Below, piece by piece: positions 27,865 to 36,811 of a stretch of 64,000 nt of DNA. The stretch is from assembly GCA_963665085.2 (NCBI GenBank), contig CAXXXS010000002.1, forward strand, positions 1,240,001-1,304,000. Direction: 5' to 3'. The notes below the pieces were generated by a model, which searched no databases, was not told the origin of the DNA, and saw nothing but the letters and a program-made list of their open reading frames with translations. The stretch is from G963665085 sp963665085. GTDB taxonomy: Bacteria > Bacteroidota > Bacteroidia > Bacteroidales > JAAAOM01. The translations under genes were made by a program, and so were the position numbers. Positions within the stretch are counted from its first letter, which is position 1. Every line of letters begins with the position of its first letter.

Positions 27865-29796
27865 ATGAAAAAAGAATTACTCCTGGTATTATTAATAATT
27901 TCTAGTTTTTTTTTATGTGTTAAAGGTAATGGTTTACCTTCTTCTAAAGACAAACCAGAATATGCTGTCAGCAATATTTCCGAAGAATTGTTAAACAAAG
28001 CTATTGCGGTTGTACGTGAAGATATTGTAAGCCTGGAGATAGAATCAAAACAAAAATCGTATCATAAAGGACTTGTAGCAACAACAATTTTGACTCCACA
28101 AGCAGATTATTTATGTTACAATTATCTGTACTATGGAAAATTTAGACAAATAAAAAATTTCACGGGGGCTCTCTATGATAAAAATGGAACATTAATTCAG
28201 AAAATAAAAAAATCTGACATCTCTGATGAAAGCGCGACAAGTTATGGCACACTCTTTTCAGATAGCAGAGTTCAATATGCTGGATTTAAAAGTCAGGATT
28301 ATCCTTTTACTGTTGAATTTGAATACGAAATTGAAATGGACGGTTCTCTTTATTATCCTTCAAACACATTCCAGAGTTCTGCCGATATTTCTGTTGAAAA
28401 ATCAACATTTGAAGTAATTACACCCAAAGATTATGAAATCAGGATTAAAGAATGCAACTTAAGTAACGCTGCACAAGTAAGTTTAATAGAAGAAAAATCA
28501 CATTATAGTTGGGAAGAAAAAAATCTTCCAGTATACGAAAGAGAACCCTTTTCTCCTCCTTATTACGAGGTTATGCCAATGGTTTTTATTGCTCCTACAG
28601 ATTTTATTATGGAGGGCTATGAAGGTAATATGGAGACATGGGAAGGATTTGGCTCGTGGTTGTTTCAATTAAATGAAGGCAGACAAGTGCTACCTGAAGA
28701 AACTGTTACTTTGATAAAAAAACTTGTCGAAAATTGCAAAACCCCAACAGAAAAAATAGAAACAATTTATAATTATCTACAAACGAATACAAGATATATA
28801 AGCATACAGGTTGGCATTGGTGGTTGGCAACCTTTTGAAGCTTCTTTAGTTGACAAATACAAATATGGTGACTGTAAAGCATTGGTAAACTACACAAAAG
28901 CATTATTAAATATTGTTGACATCAATTCATTTTATACTTTGGTTAAAGCCGGCGCAGATACTTCGCCAATCATGGATGATTTCCCTTCTAATCAATTTAA
29001 TCATGTCATTTTATGTGTTCCCGTTGAAAATGACACCTTATGGTTGGAATGCACAAGCCAAACTATTCCTTTTGGGTACCTTGGTGATTTTACTGATGAC
29101 AGAGAAGTCCTACTTGTAACACCAGAGGGTGGTAAGATTACTCATACAACAACCTATACAGGTAAAACCAATCAACTACAAAGAAAAGGCAATGTTGAAA
29201 TATACGAATCAGGAGATGCAACGGCGGATATAAACACTGTCTATAAAGGAATTCAATATGAAACAATAGGAAATATAATTGACAGAGACTTTGGATCTCA
29301 GAAAAAAGCATTATACAACAGGATTGATATTCCAAGTTTCGAGATAAAAAGTTTCTCATTACAGGTTGAAAAAAAACAAATACCAACAGGAGAAGAAAAT
29401 TTCAATCTTCAACTCTCAAAATACGCTACTATAAGTGGCAAACGTATATTCTTTATCCCAAATGTTCTAAACAGGAATAGTTATATACCTAAAAAACTTG
29501 AAAAAAGAGAACATGATATTATGGTTAAAATGGCTTATGAAGATTGTGACTCTATTTTCTTCAAAATCCCGGAAGGGTATGAGATAGAATATCTTCCGGA
29601 AGATATTTCTATCAGAAATGAGTTTGGACGTTATTCAATAGAATTAAAAGTGATTAACAACGAAATATTATACATTAGAAATCACACAATGAATCATGGC
29701 AGATATCCAAAAGAAAGTTATACAGCCTTTAGAGAATTCTTAAAAGAGATTTCGGGTTATGACAAAAAAAAGGTTATTCTTTCTAAAGAAACATAG
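27865..29796 (+). CDS. DUF3857 protein with transglutaminase-like core
   Basis: A 643-residue exported protein (signal LLLVLLIISSFFLCVKG). The layout equals that of its upstream neighbour: DUF3857 sandwich, transglutaminase-like core, C-terminal beta domain. The catalytic Cys is present in YKYGDCKALVNY and the His in FNHVILCVP. The third position reads WLECTSQ, with Glu where Asp is usual. It may act as a periplasmic or surface protease/transglutaminase-fold enzyme; no substrate is known. The pairing of a probably active and an inactive paralogue 11 bases apart suggests a heteromeric pair or regulator and enzyme. Confidence 0.85.
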   Translation: MKKELLLVLLIISSFFLCVKGNGLPSSKDKPEYAVSNISEELLNKAIAVVREDIVSLEIESKQKSYHKGLVATTILTPQADYLCYNYLYYGKFRQIKNFTGALYDKNGTLIQKIKKSDISDESATSYGTLFSDSRVQYAGFKSQDYPFTVEFEYEIEMDGSLYYPSNTFQSSADISVEKSTFEVITPKDYEIRIKECNLSNAAQVSLIEEKSHYSWEEKNLPVYEREPFSPPYYEVMPMVFIAPTDFIMEGYEGNMETWEGFGSWLFQLNEGRQVLPEETVTLIKKLVENCKTPTEKIETIYNYLQTNTRYISIQVGIGGWQPFEASLVDKYKYGDCKALVNYTKALLNIVDINSFYTLVKAGADTSPIMDDFPSNQFNHVILCVPVENDTLWLECTSQTIPFGYLGDFTDDREVLLVTPEGGKITHTTTYTGKTNQLQRKGNVEIYESGDATADINTVYKGIQYETIGNIIDRDFGSQKKALYNRIDIPSFEIKSFSLQVEKKQIPTGEENFNLQLSKYATISGKRIFFIPNVLNRNSYIPKKLEKREHDIMVKMAYEDCDSIFFKIPEGYEIEYLPEDISIRNEFGRYSIELKVINNEILYIRNHTMNHGRYPKESYTAFREFLKEISGYDKKKVILSKET

Positions 29797-29801
29797 AATC
29801 T

Positions 29802-30218
29802 TTACATAATCCCAAAAAAATTACTGGAGATAAGAACAATAATGATTAATAAAGAAACGGCATTAAAGACAGAAAATGTAATATTAAATTTATCCCTGTC
29901 TTTTTTAACTTTTCTTCGAATTAGTATCCCCAGGTTAGGAATTAATGTTATCATTAGAAAAATAGCCAGATAAAACTTTAACCATTTCTCTGATATATCC
30001 TGACTGTTAATTTTATTTTCCGGATTAAATATCAGAACAAAAATAAATATCATGTAAACAGCCAGGTAAATAAGATAGGACAGTTTTAAAGCCAATGTAG
30101 ATATTTTTCTTTTCCGGTGCAATTTAAATGGCTTTAAGGAAGTCCAGGCTGTAATAAATACGATTAGAAATACTGTTATGTATATAAAACCGTAGAAAGT
30201 ATTAACGTAGTTAGCCAT
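29802..30218 (-). CDS. Small four-helix membrane protein of unknown function
   Basis: A 138-residue protein with four predicted transmembrane helices: FYGFIYITVFLIVFITAW, LSYLIYLAVYMIFIFVLIF, FYLAIFLMITLIPNLGILI and a C-terminal VFNAVSLLIIIVLISSNFFG. Basic loops (KLHRKRK, RRKVKKDRDK) suggest cytoplasmic placement of those loops. I do not recognise a family. It stands alone, converges with the DUF3857 pair with 5 bases between stops, and has the palindromic element 30309-30434 upstream of it. Confidence 0.7.
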   Translation of the reverse strand: MANYVNTFYGFIYITVFLIVFITAWTSLKPFKLHRKRKISTLALKLSYLIYLAVYMIFIFVLIFNPENKINSQDISEKWLKFYLAIFLMITLIPNLGILIRRKVKKDRDKFNITFSVFNAVSLLIIIVLISSNFFGIM

Positions 30219-30308
30219 CCCTCAGAGAAATTTAATAGTTTGTTAAATTTAATTAAAGTTCTCCATACTGTAAATGTTTTAAACTATTAATTATCGAAAA
30301 AATACCAT

Positions 30309-30434
30309 AAAAAAAGAGGCTGTCCAATAAGTAACTCTGACAGGTTTTAACAATTAATTGATTTTAACCTGTCAGAGTTCAAAGAACCTGACAGAGTTTA
30401 CAATTAAATGACTTTTTGGACAGCTTCTTTTTTT
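30309..30434. repeat. Palindromic composite element, copy 1 (probable terminator of the PKD gene)
   Basis: The outer arms 30309-30332 and 30411-30434 are inverted repeats (core GGCTGTCCAA / TTGGACAGCTTC, with A/T runs). Inside them, 30333-30350 and 30362-30379 form a second inverted repeat around CTGACAGG, and a third partial copy is at 30386-30399. Read on the minus strand it ends in a T-run directly after the stem, just past the stop of the PKD gene (30447), so it can terminate that transcript. A related element lies at 39024-39103. Confidence 0.7.
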
Positions 30435-30446
30435 CTCTGCTTAATT

Positions 30447-33400
30447 TTAATTTTTGATAATCCTTATATTTCTAACGACACCTGTATTTGTACTCATTCT
30501 CAGGTTATAAATACCGTTATTTATGGATTTATTTCTCCAAACAACCTCATAGTTTCCTTCATATTTATATTCCTGAACAATAACATCAACGAGTCTGCCA
30601 AGTTCGTCATATACTTCAATGGTTACATCTGAAGGTCGATCAATGTTATACCTAATCCTCATCTCTTCATTAAATGGATTAGGATACACAAGTAGACTAT
30701 AACTTTCATCAAACAATTCTTCAATATCCGTAGCCAACTGAACATCAACTTCATCACAATATGTATTTGACATTCCTGTTATAGGATCAGATACAGTGAA
30801 ACATACTTCATAGGTACCTGACTCTGTATAAACATTTGTTGGTGTTAACGAAGTAGAATCAGTATTTCCATCACCAAAGTCCCATGCAAAATTGCTAGAG
30901 TTTCCACTAGAGACTCCCACAAAATCTACGGGTTTGCCAGTTCCTTTTAAACTCAAAGAATCAACCTGGTAACCAAATCCGGCTACAATACCAGTTGCTG
31001 ACTCTGATACATTTACTAACGCAAATGTTAAGCTGGCACATCCAGTTATAGTATCTCCGGAAACTAACTTAACCCTGTAATATCCTGCATCAGCATAGGT
31101 ATGAGATGGATCCTGCTCATTTGAACTAATACCATCACCAAAGTCCCAAATCCACCTATTTGGATTACCTGCCGATAAATCTGTAAATTCTACAGTTTTA
31201 GAAGTTGAATCTACCGTGTAAATAAAATCAGCAAAACAACTATTGTATTCTTCCGTTGAAACCTGAATGAACTTACAGATTGTATTTGAAATTCCACTTC
31301 CATTAATAACTGTCAAACAAACATTGTAATAACCTCCGGATTCATAAGTATATTCAGGATCTTGTTCTGTAGATGTTGTACCGTCGCCAAAATTCCATAA
31401 ATAGGCAAGATTCTCACCTAAAGACTGATCAACAAACTTAACTGTTTGGCTATTTTCATCTATGCTAGCATAAAAATCTGCCTGACAATCTAATCCTTGT
31501 GCTCCAATTAATATAGTTTCTTCAGCTTTTGACATACAATCGTCGCTTGCCGTTACTAGACTTACGGTATAGTAACCAGGTGCCGGATAGAAATGTACAG
31601 GATTTTCAAGCACTGATTGATATCCGTCTCCAAAGAACCAACGGAATCTATCAATATTTCCAATTGAATTGTTTTCGAAGTAAGCTACATTTTGTAAAGA
31701 ATCGATAAACACCTCGAAATCAGCTTCACAACTCACCTCTCCTACCTGGATAGGAACAACAACATAATCAGAACAATTTCCAGTACTGTTGTTAACTGCA
31801 AGAGCAACCTGATACAATCCCGAATTCTGGTATTTCTTAACAGGATTTTCTTCATTTGAAGAACTATGATCCCCAAAGTACCAATAGAAATCGGCAATAT
31901 CGCCTCTTGATGAATTTGCAAACTTAACTGTTAAACTATCTGGATCAACCTCATAATCAAACAGGGCCTTACATTCTACAGTACCTACCTGAATAAGTTC
32001 GAAATGCGTATCATTACATCCTGAAATTGTATCCCTGGCGCCCAGTTTTACAAGATAAAATCCAGGATCCGTATACATATGGTATGGATTTGAATTTTGT
32101 GACGTAGTACCATCATCAAAGTTCCAAAACCATTTATTTGCTGTACCCTTCGTATTATTAATAAACTTAATAAGATTATCTTCTTGATCGATTACATAGC
32201 TAAAATCTGCAGTAAGGTTACATTCTTCCGTTCCTACAATTACGTTTTTACACACTTTCGATTTCAAACCATTATCTTCATCAACAGCTATTAAACAAAC
32301 TTCGTAAGATTTTGGAACCTGGTAGTAATGCTTAATTTTCAAAGAATCCGCAGCCATTTTTCCATCGCCGAATGTCCAATATCGGGATGTAACATTTCCT
32401 GTAGATTTATCGGTAAATGTTACAATATCTGTTAATTGATTAACAAAATAGCCAAAGTCTGCATTAACAGAAACAATGGTTGTGTTTGCATCCTGAATTA
32501 TTACTTTCTCACAAATTTCGCCACCACAGTTTTTACTATCGTTGTATGCCTGAAGACAAACATCATAAACACCTTCTTCCCCAAAAACATGTTTTGGGGT
32601 TTTAAGGTTTGAAAATGTTCCGTCTCCAAAGTCCCAATAATACTCGGTAAAGTCTTGTCCCGAAACTTCATCAAAGGTCACTTCAAAAGTAGTATTTTGA
32701 ATAAAATAACTCATTTCCGGTGTACAATCTGTAGTTCCTGTACTATCAGCTATTACAATATCTACACAGTAATCGCTATAACAATCAAGAACTGTATCAT
32801 TTATTGCAAGACAAACAGAATATACCTCGCCGACAGCAAATTGATGTACCGGCTCAAACTGTCCTGAAAAATAACCATCGCCAAAGTCCCAATAATATTC
32901 AAGATTTAAACCAACGGATTCATTATAGAAATCCACTGAGTAATCATCGTTTATTACAAATGTATATTTTGCCTGACAATCTACTTGTCCAACAATTATT
33001 GTTTTACAAATTGACTGCTGACATCCATTTATTGTATCAAACACAGTCGCGCATACCTTATACTCTCCTGGTTTTGAATAAGTATGCGTAACATCTTTAT
33101 CAGACAAAACAGTACCGTCGCCAAATTGCCAGAACCCACCTGTAATGTTATCACTGACATCGGCAATAAAGCTTACCGTTAAATCTTCTACTTCATAACT
33201 AAATTCAACAAAACAGTCTACAGAATCCTGATAACCGACAAAAATTCGTTTTGTAATTATGTTATCACAATTAGAAGACTCTGAATACATTCGAAGCGTG
33301 ACATCGTAATAACCTGGTTGATCGTAATAATGAAGTGGATTCTGTACGGCAGAGAATTCATTATCACCAAAATTCCAGAACCATTCTGTTGCTGAAGGTG

Positions 33401-36400
33401 AAACATCTTCAAACTGAACTGAATTAGCATCAACATCAATCATAAATTCAAAGTCTGCGTAACAATCAACATTACCAATAATAAAATCCTGGCATGTATA
33501 ATCTGCACAACCTGACAATGAATCGTAAACTGTTAAACAAACGCTATATGCACCTGAATTTGCAAAAACTTTAACCGGATTCGGTTTCAAAGAAATTGTT
33601 CCATCACTGAATTCCCATTTATATTTTGTAGGTAAAGTACCTGTTACAGATTCAAAGAAACGAACAGTATCTCCATTGATTTTGAAATTAAATTCAGCAC
33701 TCATGTCACAACCATCATCTGATTTATTAACATAAATACTTTGTTCTGCATATGAAGTTCCGCATCCATTGGTTACTTCCAATGTTACCTGGTAAGAACC
33801 ACCATCTTCGAAAATATGTGATGGTTCTTTAACCGTAGAGCTGGTTCCATCACCAAATTCCCAATAATATGTATTCGGATCGGAATTATCGTCGCCCCAT
33901 TGTTCTATATAAAAATACACAGCCTCATCAGTGTCAATATTATAATCAGACAAATAGAAATATGCTTCTGGTAAATTGTGACGGCCTATTTCAACAGGAG
34001 TAAATACTGTATCTTCTCTTCCGCAAGCATTTTTAACAACCACAAAGGCATTATAATGTCCTGAATCCTGGTAGGCATGATATGCAATTTGCTCAGTACT
34101 TGTTTCTCCATCTCCAAAATACCATTGATATTCAATTCCTCCTGCTACCATAAATTTAACAGGATCACCAGGGCAACCACTGACATCATAATAATCGTCA
34201 TATTCCATACTAACAAACGCATGTTGATTTAGGGCTGTATCTCTGTTATAACATGCATCAACGCCTATAAAATATAGTGTATCATTTGATTGTGAAAATA
34301 TATACGTACCTGGTCCTGTGCAATCCCCAGAATAATCAACAAATTCAATTGTGTCTGCATTTAAATAGCTATATTCTCCACTTGATAAATAATATGCCCC
34401 TGAAGAGTATTGATCGGCTGCAACATATAGATTATAATACATTATTCCGTCATAATCATCTTCCCAAAAATCAAGGAATAGTTTTTGACCGGCTCCTAGA
34501 TCAGACGCATAATATCCATCAAGTTTTACAGCGTCACAATCGCCAGTAAACTCAGGAAGCACTAAGGTATTTGTTATTTCTGTATCTCCTCCTGGAATTA
34601 ATTCAAATGATGAGATAGGATTATAAAATTCATCCATCGGCATTGTATATGCATTTGGTTCTATGGATGCTGCTTTTGTTGTGTCGCAATACCATGCAAC
34701 TGCAATGGTTACTTCTGGTTCCATAGCACTAAAAGGTACATAAGCAACGGCAGTATCTCCAATAACAATATCATCTGCTTGTAATACAACAACACCACTA
34801 GGTGGACCAACTTCTTCATCATCGCTCATAAGATCAACCATTCCATACCAGAAATAGACATAGAAATAATCATTCATATCAGAGGTCCAGTAAGGCCATT
34901 GTATTGGAATACTAAATTTATGATCGGTTGCCTCATTCATCATGCTCCAATCATCCGGATCTTTATCATAATCATTTACAGTAGAGTTACTCACATAATA
35001 CGATGGTTTTATAGTATTATCTGTTCCTACATGGATGGTTCCGGATAAAGTATCTGTATTATTACAAACATTTTCTACAACAAACTGGAATTCATAATCA
35101 CCTACATCGGCGTAAATATGCCTGTCTAATGTATAAAAATCAGTATTTTCTAATTCTGCAATGTCTAAGCTTTGATTCCCATCTCCAAACAAAATATCAT
35201 ATGTATTGTAATTTTTTGTTTGTTCAAAATCTTCATCCCAGAAATAAACCATCTCTCCCGGACAGATATATCTTGGCGACGCAGAAAGACTGGCTTTGGG
35301 TTTAATACTACTATCAACAACTATTGTTCTTGTACTAGAGTAACCTTCACCCATACACTTATTCATTGCCCTCAGATAAACGTGGTATACATCTACTTCA
35401 TTAAATACTTTAGTCGCATCATAACCTTCAATTTCATCTCCATCACTGAAAATCCATAAATATGATAAATCACTATTTCCTGTATTATTTCTAAATACTA
35501 ACTCTTCTCCAGGACAAATCCAGATAGTATCTTCATAGTCATATTCATCTTTGTCTTCAATTTTAAAACTTATATTATCGTAGACTGTCTCGTAAGTATA
35601 ATCAATGCTTAATGGTTTTGAAACAGTATCAGAATATCCACAACCATTTGTAAGAATATGAGTCACCATATAATCTCCGGTATCAGCATATGCCACCATT
35701 GGATTAACTACCTGTTTTACAACACCATTTCCTAAATCCCAAATATGTGTCCCTTCTGAGTTAGACTGAAATGTAATCATCTCTCCAGGACAAGCATAGT
35801 CCGGCCAATAATAGAAATCAGCTCCAGCTGTTAAATCTCCATTTATATTTATGAGGACTGAATCTACCCCCGCATTTCCACATACATTTTCTGCAATTAA
35901 TTTCACATAATACTGACCGAGTTCTTTAAATGCATGCATTGGACCCGGATTATAGGATACTTCTCCATCTCCAAAAATCCAGTTATAAGAACTATAGTTT
36001 CCAGATGTTTTAAACTTAACTACATCTCCCGGACAATGATAGTCACCATTTTCCGTGTAAACAATAACGTCTGGAACAGCCGTTGAACTTACACTTATAT
36101 CTTGAATTACTGAATCTACACCACAATAACTTGAAACAATCAATTTTACTGAATAAGTTCCCTCGTCACTAAATTGATGATTTATTCCATTTCCATTTAC
36201 AACAGGCGAATTATCTCCAAAGTTCCAATATGCATTATATTCACCTTCCCCAGACCAATCAAAACCAAACGTAATTTCTTCTCCAGGACAAGCTAAATTA
36301 CCCGAAGACATCCAAAAAACCTGTGGATTTCCTGAAACATCAATATTTTCCATGTATTCTCCAACACTATAACCGTTAATGTCGAATACCTCAAGTCCTA

Positions 36401-36647
36401 TATAGTGATACCCAACGCTAAGCGTATCTACAAACGAAGTATCACTAGAACTCGCAGTTTCACCATCCACAGTCCAGTTGTAGGAAACAGGGCCTTCTAC
36501 GTTTCCATCAATGTAACTGCCATTCGTGAAAGTAACTGCTAAGGGACCACAACCATAGGTGTTATTCGCATAGAAATAAATATTGCTTTGCGTAAAGGCT
36601 AGCAATGATGTAAAAATCAAAAAAAATAAGATTGTAAATTTTCTCAT
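30447..36647 (-). CDS. Giant secreted PKD-repeat protein with T9SS sorting domain
   Basis: A 2066-residue protein with a signal peptide (MRKFTILFFLIFTSLLAFTQ). The frame reaches back to 36704, but the ATG at 36647 gives the proper signal. I count about 20 PKD-type repeats by their W-x-FGDG motifs (such as WDFGDGTFS, WNFGDGTTS, WYFGDGETS), six before and 14 after a non-PKD stretch at about residues 530-830. Most repeats start with a Cys-containing strand (VDCQAKY, VDCFVEF). The end reads SLLVYPNPFNEEM to GVVRNIRIIKN, a type A T9SS C-terminal signal, so the protein should cross the outer membrane by T9SS and be anchored or released. Likely roles are adhesion or a surface layer; no catalytic domain is visible. 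Confidence 0.9.
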   Translation of the reverse strand: MRKFTILFFLIFTSLLAFTQSNIYFYANNTYGCGPLAVTFTNGSYIDGNVEGPVSYNWTVDGETASSSDTSFVDTLSVGYHYIGLEVFDINGYSVGEYMENIDVSGNPQVFWMSSGNLACPGEEITFGFDWSGEGEYNAYWNFGDNSPVVNGNGINHQFSDEGTYSVKLIVSSYCGVDSVIQDISVSSTAVPDVIVYTENGDYHCPGDVVKFKTSGNYSSYNWIFGDGEVSYNPGPMHAFKELGQYYVKLIAENVCGNAGVDSVLININGDLTAGADFYYWPDYACPGEMITFQSNSEGTHIWDLGNGVVKQVVNPMVAYADTGDYMVTHILTNGCGYSDTVSKPLSIDYTYETVYDNISFKIEDKDEYDYEDTIWICPGEELVFRNNTGNSDLSYLWIFSDGDEIEGYDATKVFNEVDVYHVYLRAMNKCMGEGYSSTRTIVVDSSIKPKASLSASPRYICPGEMVYFWDEDFEQTKNYNTYDILFGDGNQSLDIAELENTDFYTLDRHIYADVGDYEFQFVVENVCNNTDTLSGTIHVGTDNTIKPSYYVSNSTVNDYDKDPDDWSMMNEATDHKFSIPIQWPYWTSDMNDYFYVYFWYGMVDLMSDDEEVGPPSGVVVLQADDIVIGDTAVAYVPFSAMEPEVTIAVAWYCDTTKAASIEPNAYTMPMDEFYNPISSFELIPGGDTEITNTLVLPEFTGDCDAVKLDGYYASDLGAGQKLFLDFWEDDYDGIMYYNLYVAADQYSSGAYYLSSGEYSYLNADTIEFVDYSGDCTGPGTYIFSQSNDTLYFIGVDACYNRDTALNQHAFVSMEYDDYYDVSGCPGDPVKFMVAGGIEYQWYFGDGETSTEQIAYHAYQDSGHYNAFVVVKNACGREDTVFTPVEIGRHNLPEAYFYLSDYNIDTDEAVYFYIEQWGDDNSDPNTYYWEFGDGTSSTVKEPSHIFEDGGSYQVTLEVTNGCGTSYAEQSIYVNKSDDGCDMSAEFNFKINGDTVRFFESVTGTLPTKYKWEFSDGTISLKPNPVKVFANSGAYSVCLTVYDSLSGCADYTCQDFIIGNVDCYADFEFMIDVDANSVQFEDVSPSATEWFWNFGDNEFSAVQNPLHYYDQPGYYDVTLRMYSESSNCDNIITKRIFVGYQDSVDCFVEFSYEVEDLTVSFIADVSDNITGGFWQFGDGTVLSDKDVTHTYSKPGEYKVCATVFDTINGCQQSICKTIIVGQVDCQAKYTFVINDDYSVDFYNESVGLNLEYYWDFGDGYFSGQFEPVHQFAVGEVYSVCLAINDTVLDCYSDYCVDIVIADSTGTTDCTPEMSYFIQNTTFEVTFDEVSGQDFTEYYWDFGDGTFSNLKTPKHVFGEEGVYDVCLQAYNDSKNCGGEICEKVIIQDANTTIVSVNADFGYFVNQLTDIVTFTDKSTGNVTSRYWTFGDGKMAADSLKIKHYYQVPKSYEVCLIAVDEDNGLKSKVCKNVIVGTEECNLTADFSYVIDQEDNLIKFINNTKGTANKWFWNFDDGTTSQNSNPYHMYTDPGFYLVKLGARDTISGCNDTHFELIQVGTVECKALFDYEVDPDSLTVKFANSSRGDIADFYWYFGDHSSSNEENPVKKYQNSGLYQVALAVNNSTGNCSDYVVVPIQVGEVSCEADFEVFIDSLQNVAYFENNSIGNIDRFRWFFGDGYQSVLENPVHFYPAPGYYTVSLVTASDDCMSKAEETILIGAQGLDCQADFYASIDENSQTVKFVDQSLGENLAYLWNFGDGTTSTEQDPEYTYESGGYYNVCLTVINGSGISNTICKFIQVSTEEYNSCFADFIYTVDSTSKTVEFTDLSAGNPNRWIWDFGDGISSNEQDPSHTYADAGYYRVKLVSGDTITGCASLTFALVNVSESATGIVAGFGYQVDSLSLKGTGKPVDFVGVSSGNSSNFAWDFGDGNTDSTSLTPTNVYTESGTYEVCFTVSDPITGMSNTYCDEVDVQLATDIEELFDESYSLLVYPNPFNEEMRIRYNIDRPSDVTIEVYDELGRLVDVIVQEYKYEGNYEVVWRNKSINNGIYNLRMSTNTGVVRNIRIIKN

Positions 36648-36742
36648 AATGGTGCTTTTTTTGGTGTTGAAATATAATTTTCTGTGTTTTAAAAAAAGTA
36701 GCATGAATTTACGAAGAAATGAAAGGTAGATCTTTCAAGAAT

Positions 36743-36760
36743 GAGTGATATTAATCACTC
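36743..36760. promoter_or_regulatory. Inverted repeat upstream of the PKD gene
   Basis: GAGTGAT (36743-36749) and ATCACTC (36754-36760) form a 7-4-7 inverted repeat about 100 bases before the PKD gene start. It could be an operator or a small hairpin. It is short enough to occur by chance in A/T-rich DNA. Confidence 0.25.
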
Positions 36761-36811
36761 TATTTTGTTGATAATAATCACCGGAGAAACAAACACACAA
36801 ACAACTAAAAA

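Noticed and set aside
30700..34150. Regularly spaced repeats resembling a repeat array
   Set aside because: They are the coding repeats of the PKD protein, about 80-90 codons apart and diverged, not CRISPR.
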